A stretch of DNA of 64,000 bases, taken from Parasediminibacterium sp046546515. Lineage in GTDB: Bacteria > Bacteroidota > Bacteroidia > Chitinophagales > Chitinophagaceae. The translations under genes were made by a program, and so were the position numbers. This document shows, in pieces, positions 59,574-64,000 of the stretch. The stretch is from the NCBI RefSeq assembly GCF_046546515.1, contig NZ_JBKHKJ010000005.1, positions 1 through 64,000 on the forward strand. The letters run 5' to 3'. Numbering within the stretch: the stretch's first letter is position 1; each line of letters starts with the position of its first letter. The notes beneath the pieces were generated by a model that saw only the letters and a list, made by a program, of their open reading frames with translations, searched no databases and was not told the origin of the DNA.

Positions 59574-59715
59574 TCCCACGAAGGCACGAAGACACAAAGA
59601 GGCATAAAGTTTTAAGAGAAAAAGAAAAAAAGGGAAAAGAAGAAAAATGATGTTATACAATAACATTTAACCTTCTTTTCTTTGTGCTTCTTCGTGTTTT
59701 CGTGCCTTTGTGGCG
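59574..59715. repeat. Long inverted repeat of the GCCACAAAGG family
   Basis: CACGAAGGCACGAAGACACA (59576) and its near complement TGTGCTTCTTCGTGTTTTCGTGCCTTTGTGGCG (cut here: TGTGCTTCTTCGTG then TTTTCGTGCCTTTGTGGC, to 59713) can form a stem with an AAGAAAAAAAGG loop. It lies between the convergent clc and xdhC genes, so may terminate both. Confidence 0.65.
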
Positions 59716-59757
59716 AGAGTTACACTTACTTAATTCAAAATTCGTCATTCAAAATAA

Positions 59758-60723
59758 TCACTTCCTCCCCGTTGGTAAACCCTTATTCTTTTCCCTGATA
59801 ATTTCTGCTGCTATGCTTACCGCTATTTCCCTTGTGGTACGGCTATAAATATTTAGCCCGATGGGGGTGAAAATATGACTTAGGCTTTCTTTGCTATAGC
59901 CTTCTGCTAGCAGCTCTGCTAGTAAGGTTTTTATTTTGTTTTGACTGCCCATCAAGCCAATGTAAGCGAAGGTTTTGCCCAGCAACTGCTGCAAAACTAT
60001 TTTATCTGTACGGTAGCCAACAGTCATAATGGCTACATAATCATTTTGTTTATCGTTGAATATATTTCCAATGCAGGCATAGTCCACTATTCGTTTTTCT
60101 TTGGCAAAAGTATTTTGTTCAAGCGTGGTCAAATCTGCCCTGCTATCATAGATAATTACATAAAACCCAAGGAAAGCCATCATTTCAGACAATGCCAGCC
60201 CCACATGCCCACCCCCAATAATATGTATGACTGATTCTTTATTAATACATTCCCTGTACAACCAATTGCTTTCTGATTGAAGCTGCAAGGATGGGAGAAG
60301 GGTGCTATTATCTGTTCCAAGTGCTAAGCCTTGCGGGGATAATGTTATTACTTGCTGTGTGCCATTTTTTAGGGATAATAATATGGCTTCTACCGCAGGT
60401 AAATCTTTTATTGAAAGGGGTATAAAAGCATTTAGCTGGTTGCCAGAGCAAATCATCCCCGATTGGTCGCTGTGGGTTTTGTCGTGGTACTGCCACATCA
60501 ACAAAACTTCTTGCTTGCCTTGCGCCAGCAACATTTTTGCTTTTTCTACCAGCTTAAATTCCATGATGCCACCGCCAATAGTGCCGTCAAACAGCCCGTC
60601 GCTGGCAACCGCCATATTAAACCCTTGCCTGCCTGGCGAGCTTCCCTCGCTAGATAGCACATACAACAATAGCACAGGCTGCTGCTGTGCAAGGTATTTG
60701 TGTATGAACTGCCAAGTGGACAA
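59758..60723 (-). CDS. xdhC: XdhC-family molybdoenzyme chaperone
   Basis: A 321-residue cytoplasmic factor that inserts sulfurated molybdenum cofactor into xanthine dehydrogenase-type enzymes. The N-terminal XdhC/CoxI domain (SSPGRQGFNMAVASDGLFDGTIGGGIMEFKLV, MWQYHDKTHSDQSGMICSGNQ with the conserved Cys) is followed by a Rossmann domain (VIHIIGGGHVGLALSEMMAFLGFYVIIYDSRADL) and the tail PIGLNIYSRTTREIAVSIAAEIIREK. The target enzyme is not in the window, but moaCB, moaE and moeB (37-40 kb) show Moco is made. It lies downstream of the DUF6986 gene on the same strand, separated by a tandem repeat. Confidence 0.92.
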   Translation of the reverse strand: MSTWQFIHKYLAQQQPVLLLYVLSSEGSSPGRQGFNMAVASDGLFDGTIGGGIMEFKLVEKAKMLLAQGKQEVLLMWQYHDKTHSDQSGMICSGNQLNAFIPLSIKDLPAVEAILLSLKNGTQQVITLSPQGLALGTDNSTLLPSLQLQSESNWLYRECINKESVIHIIGGGHVGLALSEMMAFLGFYVIIYDSRADLTTLEQNTFAKEKRIVDYACIGNIFNDKQNDYVAIMTVGYRTDKIVLQQLLGKTFAYIGLMGSQNKIKTLLAELLAEGYSKESLSHIFTPIGLNIYSRTTREIAVSIAAEIIREKNKGLPTGRK

Positions 60724-60726
60724 GGG

Positions 60727-60919
60727 AGATTGTTTTGAGTTTTATGTTTTGAGTTTTATGTTTTAAAATTGCCGTAGTAAAGGTTTGTTGTTTTCCTTAA
60801 CTCAAAACTTAAAACTTGCAACTCAAAACAATAGATTAAACTGGTTTTATGTTTTAAAATTGACATAGTAAAGGTTTGTTGTTTTCCTTTACTCAAAACT
60901 TAAAACACAAAACAATAGA
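60727..60919. repeat. Two tandem ~91-bp copies of the AAAACTTAAAACTCAAAAC repeat
   Basis: GTTTTATGTTTTAAAATTG...CTCAAAACTTAAAAC at 60753-60815 and 60844-60906, spaced 91 bp. Each can form a hairpin. They fill the space between the DUF6986 and xdhC genes. Other copies: 34503-34580, 44597-44620. Confidence 0.65.
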
Positions 60920-62338
60920 TTACACAGGTTTCCTGTTTTCCAATATTTTTTTGAAAGAGCGGCCACGGATTTCGTCTAGCGTAAGCCCTGTCTTCAAAAC
61001 TTCTTCCTCGGTAATGGCACCACTGTTCAAGGCACGAAGGAAATAATTCAACAAGCCCTGCCCTGTGGCTGCATCGTCAAACACATCGCCAATCAATGTA
61101 GCCCTTGCCGCTTTTTCCACGAAAGTTTTTAACCGGTCAACCGCTTCATCATAGCTTTCCAAGAAGAATGCAAATACCGCCGCATAACGCATCGGGAACT
61201 GGGCTGGATTCAAGTCCCAGCCTTGGTAAAAACCATTCCACAACGAGTGGCGGATATGTTCATAGCCTTTTTTCCAGGCACGGTGTACCACTTCCGTGTT
61301 TTCTTGGTGTTGTGCCGCTGTCAACTCCCCACGGTGTGGGCCAATAGGCATGGTGTTGGTTGCCCCGTCAGACAACCAGATGCCTGTATGTGCTAGCGCA
61401 ACCTTAGTCATGTGGTGGGCAAAATCGCACACGGGGTGATCCATTTCTTGGTATTTAGCAGTGATGCTGCAAGAAGCCGTGTAGTCGTAAGTGCCAAAAT
61501 GCGTGGCAATGCACCTGCCCCTGCTCGCCTTGATAAAGCGGAACAACGGGTTAGTGCCTTTTTCGTCCATCACGGCTTGGGTAGTTTCCACCATCATTTC
61601 CATTTTCAGCGTTCCGGCTGGTAGGTTTAGTTCTTCTTCCAGTATCTCAAATAAGTCGATTAGCGTAGTTACCTGCTCGGGGATGGTAACTTTTGGCAGC
61701 ATCACCACAAAATTGTCAGGTAATTTACCACTGGTTTCTTTTACCAACGTGCTTACAAAAATATCTAAGGTACGCAAACCCCTTTCTTTCATTTCTTCTG
61801 TAAAGGGTTTTATGCGGATTCCAATAAAAGGCGGCAAGGTTTTGTTGGCCATTCCTTTTGCCACTTCTGTCGCTGCTTCCACCGCGGTAGCATCTTCTTC
61901 CTCGTTGCTACGATTGCCATAGCCATCTTCAAAATCTATCCTGAAATCTTCAATGGCTTCCTTAGCTAGCTTTGCTTTTACTTTTTTATATACCTCATAG
62001 CTCAAACGAGCTGGGTGCTTGTGCTGTTCTTCTGGGCTTAATGCTTCATAAGCTGATTGCACCGCAGCTGGTGATAAACTTGCATCTATTTTTTCCATGC
62101 CATCCAAAAGGAAAACTTTGCCAAAGGTTACAAAATCTGGGGCGTAGGTATTCAATATCTCTAGTGAACGCAAGCCCATTTTCTGTGCTGCGTCAGCTTT
62201 AAACAAATTTGCACCGCCATATAGGGTATGCACTGGCTGGCGGTCTGGCCTATCGCCGGGGTAAATGTTTTGGAAAGCAGTATTTGCTTCTTTCAGTTTC
62301 GCAAATAGCTGTTCTTTCTTGTTTGCAGGAATCGTCAT
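60920..62338 (-). CDS. DUF6986 / HpcH-HpaI aldolase-like protein
   Basis: A 472-residue protein of the DUF6986 group, long annotated as 'phosphoenolpyruvate kinase' in Bacteroidota; no such activity should be assumed. The TIM-barrel citrate-lyase-beta/HpcH-like fold is indicated by DFRIDFEDGYGNRSNEEED, VMLPKVTIPEQ, MEMMVETTQAVM (metal Glu), RGRCIATHFGTYDYTASC and PVCDFAHHMTKVALA. In other Bacteroidota it tends to lie with purine/ureide breakdown genes. Here xdhC is the next gene downstream, so a purine-catabolic role is a reasonable inference, not shown. The actual reaction is unknown. Confidence 0.82.
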   Translation of the reverse strand: MTIPANKKEQLFAKLKEANTAFQNIYPGDRPDRQPVHTLYGGANLFKADAAQKMGLRSLEILNTYAPDFVTFGKVFLLDGMEKIDASLSPAAVQSAYEALSPEEQHKHPARLSYEVYKKVKAKLAKEAIEDFRIDFEDGYGNRSNEEEDATAVEAATEVAKGMANKTLPPFIGIRIKPFTEEMKERGLRTLDIFVSTLVKETSGKLPDNFVVMLPKVTIPEQVTTLIDLFEILEEELNLPAGTLKMEMMVETTQAVMDEKGTNPLFRFIKASRGRCIATHFGTYDYTASCSITAKYQEMDHPVCDFAHHMTKVALAHTGIWLSDGATNTMPIGPHRGELTAAQHQENTEVVHRAWKKGYEHIRHSLWNGFYQGWDLNPAQFPMRYAAVFAFFLESYDEAVDRLKTFVEKAARATLIGDVFDDAATGQGLLNYFLRALNSGAITEEEVLKTGLTLDEIRGRSFKKILENRKPV

Positions 62339-62535
62339 ATTTTATGTTTTAAAGTCATAAGTGGTAAGTCATAATTAGTACGTCGTAAGACAAGCGGACT
62401 TATGGTTACAACATTTACGGGTGTATCACTATGTTATATTTATTGGCACTATTGCCGAAATAAACTGCAAAATAAGGAGCAAGCGGCGAAGTTTCTGAAA
62501 ATTATATAGAAAGTGATGGATTTGGATTGAATTTA

Positions 62536-63159
62536 TTACTTAGCTATGTCCGACACATTTTCCCAAACATCTTTTGCAATGGCTGCAATGGTTTGGTTGC
62601 CATCTATAAAAACGATATTTTCTGTTGCTTTCAATTTTTCAAAAGCTTCCATGAATTTTGCCCGTACTTGTTCTAGGTTGTCCAGCGTTTCGTAAAGGTC
62701 TATTGTGCCGCGGGTACTGTTCAGCCGTTCCATGGATAGGGCAGGCGGCACGTCTATAAAAATATGGATAGCTGGCTTTAAAGCTGCTGCACTCATGGCA
62801 TTGGCAGCAATTACCCAGTCTATGTCCACATGCACGCCGTGGTATGCATAGGAAGAAAAATAATAGCGGTCTGTAATTACCGTATAGCCTTCTTCCAGTT
62901 TTTTGATAATGCCATTTACATCATTGTACAAATGATCTAGGCGGTCTGCTACATTCAGGGCGGCAATGGTTTTATGGTCTGCGGTCATGCGGCCTTTAAA
63001 AATATTCCTGATCAAGCTGCCTATGGGGTTGTCGGTAGGTTCGAAAGTGCTATATACCTTATGGCCTTCTTGCCTCAGTTTTTCGGCTAATAATTTTACT
63101 TGTGTGCTTTTACCGCTGCCGTCTATGCCTTCAAAGGCTATAAATAATTGTTGCTTCAT
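62536..63159 (-). CDS. tmk: Thymidylate kinase
   Basis: dTMP plus ATP to dTDP plus ADP. A 207-residue enzyme with the P-loop FEGIDGSGKSTQ (residues 8-19), LNVADRLDHL, the DRYYFSSYAYHG motif and the LID region, RLNSTRGTIDLYETLDNL. The length is standard. It is alone on the minus strand between repeat-bearing gaps; tdk, which provides dTMP by salvage, is at 5777-6352. Confidence 0.96.
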   Translation of the reverse strand: MKQQLFIAFEGIDGSGKSTQVKLLAEKLRQEGHKVYSTFEPTDNPIGSLIRNIFKGRMTADHKTIAALNVADRLDHLYNDVNGIIKKLEEGYTVITDRYYFSSYAYHGVHVDIDWVIAANAMSAAALKPAIHIFIDVPPALSMERLNSTRGTIDLYETLDNLEQVRAKFMEAFEKLKATENIVFIDGNQTIAAIAKDVWENVSDIAK

Positions 63160-63514
63160 GTGGGTAATAATGCTGTCAAAAGTAGGGTATAGGCGGCCTA
63201 ATGTAATATTTGATATAAAAAATGTGGGTTAAACGTTACTAAACTAACTGTTTCACTAACGATATAGCCGCATAACCCACATAGCAAGAAGAAGAAAAAA
63301 GGAGAAATATAGTGCTATGAGCACTTAATATCTTGCAGGGGTTATCGAAAATAAGTACAAAAACATTTTTTCTTTCTCTTGCTCGCTTAAAACTATGTGA
63401 ACTATGTGGTGGAAAAAAATAGTAGCAACAACTAACTTCATTCTTGTTTGCGCGGTTATCATGGCGTCCAATCCAATATTAATGTACTTCTTATTTGATA
63501 ATGTGGTTTGCCCA

Positions 63515-63616
63515 GGGTGCATAAAAGTTTTTCGCTTGGATGTTGTGTTTGCTAACCTTGATAGTATTCAAAACCCCATAAAGGTTCTGAATACTGAGAA
63601 AAACTTTTATGCACCC
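63515..63616 (+). mobile_element. Short G-type element (102 bp)
   Basis: Starts GGGTGCATAAAAGTTTTTCG and ends with the inverted form (GAAAAACTTTTATGCACCC, the outer part intact). Flanks TTTGCCCA and GTTGCCAA match at 6 of 8, a possibly decayed target duplication. The core is a CAAAACCCCATAAAGG hairpin-type sequence related to 41452-41483. Confidence 0.7.
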
Positions 63617-63634
63617 GTTGCCAAGATGACAAAT

Positions 63635-63888
63635 CAGGGCAAACGCATCAAAATTTAATCTGCCCCTAATTGCCTATTTTATTCAAAAATACCTCTTTTC
63701 AGTCCTTTTGCCTCGTAGCCGGCGGGCTTCGTCCTGGCAACGCCACTCTATTTTATCCTTTGAAAAAAATATGCTGCTCATTTTTTTCAATTAGCCTGCG
63801 GCTGACCGGATAAAATAAGGTGGCTTATGCCAGGACTGGTGTCAAACTCGAAGATTCGAGCAAAATGAATTTTGATGCGTTTACCCTG
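63635..63888 (-). mobile_element. 254-bp MITE-like element M254, copy 2
   Basis: Inverted copy of the element at 1324-1577 with exactly the same length. Ends CAGGGCAAACGCATCAAAAT and, on the complement, CAGGGTAAACGCATCAAAAT. Flanked by GATGACAAAT (63625-63634) and GATAACAAAT (63889-63898), a 9-of-10 match that fixes the target duplication at 10 bp. The interior contains AAGATTCGAG/CTCGAATCTT sequence and TATTTTATCCTTTGAAAAAA but no ORF of note. Confidence 0.9.
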
Positions 63889-63953
63889 GATAACAAATAG
63901 CAAAGTGCAGCAAATATAATTTACTGCACTTCACGATAAAAGGACAAAAATAA

Positions 63954-64000
63954 TCACTTCTTTACATGCCTGCCGCTTCCACATTTATTGCAGATACAGC
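63954..64000 (-). CDS. C-terminal end of an unknown gene (partial)
   Basis: The minus strand frame entering from the window edge reads CICNKCGSGRHVKK and then TGA at 63954-63956. The paired cysteines (C.CNKCGSG) resemble a short zinc-binding tail. Only 14 codons are visible, so neither the gene nor the frame is certain. The stop lies 56 bp from the M254 target duplication. Confidence 0.35.
   Translation of the reverse strand, partial: CICNKCGSGRHVKK

Larger units (their letters stand above)
63160..63953. other. Gap with two mobile elements
   Basis: No intact gene. Includes a CACATAGCAAGAAGAAG repeat pair (63275-63300 and 63396-63413), a short G-type element (63515-63616) and M254 copy 2 (63635-63888), only 18 bp apart. 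ORFs 63325 and 63404 lie in repeats. Confidence 0.65.

Noticed and set aside
1..64000. tRNA, rRNA, prophage or integrative element
   Set aside because: No cloverleaf-like sequence, integrase, phage structural gene or transposase was found on reading either strand; a dedicated search could still reveal a small RNA gene.

Overview
The window looks like a chromosomal segment of a member of the Bacteroidota, most likely close to Chitinophagaceae/Chitinophagales. The signs are a low-GC genome, type IX secretion (T9SS) sorting domains of both type A and type B, a PorP/SprF plus OmpA-type (PorE-like) pair, lipoprotein and LPS genes (waaA), promoters of the Bacteroidota TTTG / TAnnTTTG type, absence of clear Shine-Dalgarno sites, and several intergenic repeat families. 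About 46 genes are supported. No tRNA, rRNA, CRISPR array, phage or intact transposase gene was seen.

Layout. 0-6.4 kb: msrA lipoprotein, a repeat-rich gap, a sensor histidine kinase, waaA, a Glu-rich unknown protein and tdk. 6.3-11.4 kb: a DUF481-like outer-membrane protein, a mobile repeat, ccmB, and a two-gene hisG-hisD operon preceded by a histidine leader peptide and attenuator. 11.6-16 kb: secreted T9SS protein, sialate O-acetylesterase and S1/P1 nuclease. 16-19 kb: repeats, two unknown proteins. 19.2-28.9 kb: a 2039-residue T9SS-exported Ig-like repeat protein followed by PorP/SprF and an OmpA/PD40 protein. 29-34.3 kb: mobile repeat with a Uma2 remnant, an SDR gene, pfkA-pyk, a carboxylesterase remnant. 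34.3-37.3 kb: VF530 protein, SlyD-like isomerase, NamZ/DUF1343 and a lipoprotein. 37.3-40 kb: molybdenum-cofactor genes moeB-rhodanese, moaE and a moaC-moaB fusion. 40.3-48.3 kb: TlpA-like thioredoxin, TrmH, dipeptide epimerase, lepA, ferritin-like protein, membrane proteins and a winged-helix regulator. 49.4-52.2 kb: ligase-associated exonuclease and ATP-dependent DNA ligase. 52.3-63.2 kb: DUF2264, AlkD-like, LTA-synthase-like phosphatase, CLC channel, XdhC, DUF6986 aldolase-like protein and tmk.

The most unusual content is in the gaps. Two non-autonomous, MITE-like families can be delimited base by base. One is 254 bp with 10-bp target duplications, and a related repeat elsewhere in the window preserves the uninterrupted target site. 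The other has ends beginning GGGTGCATAAAAG and 8-bp target duplications. The second family and a separate palindromic repeat family both carry degenerate arrays with an 11-bp period (seven arrays of 9-11 units), whose unit sequence differs by locus while the phase is kept. The his leader/attenuator is the clearest regulatory system. Several dispersed repeats have also entered open reading frames (waaA, moeB, DNA ligase) without breaking them.

Functional assignments rest on recognisable motifs in the translated sequence; no database search was possible.
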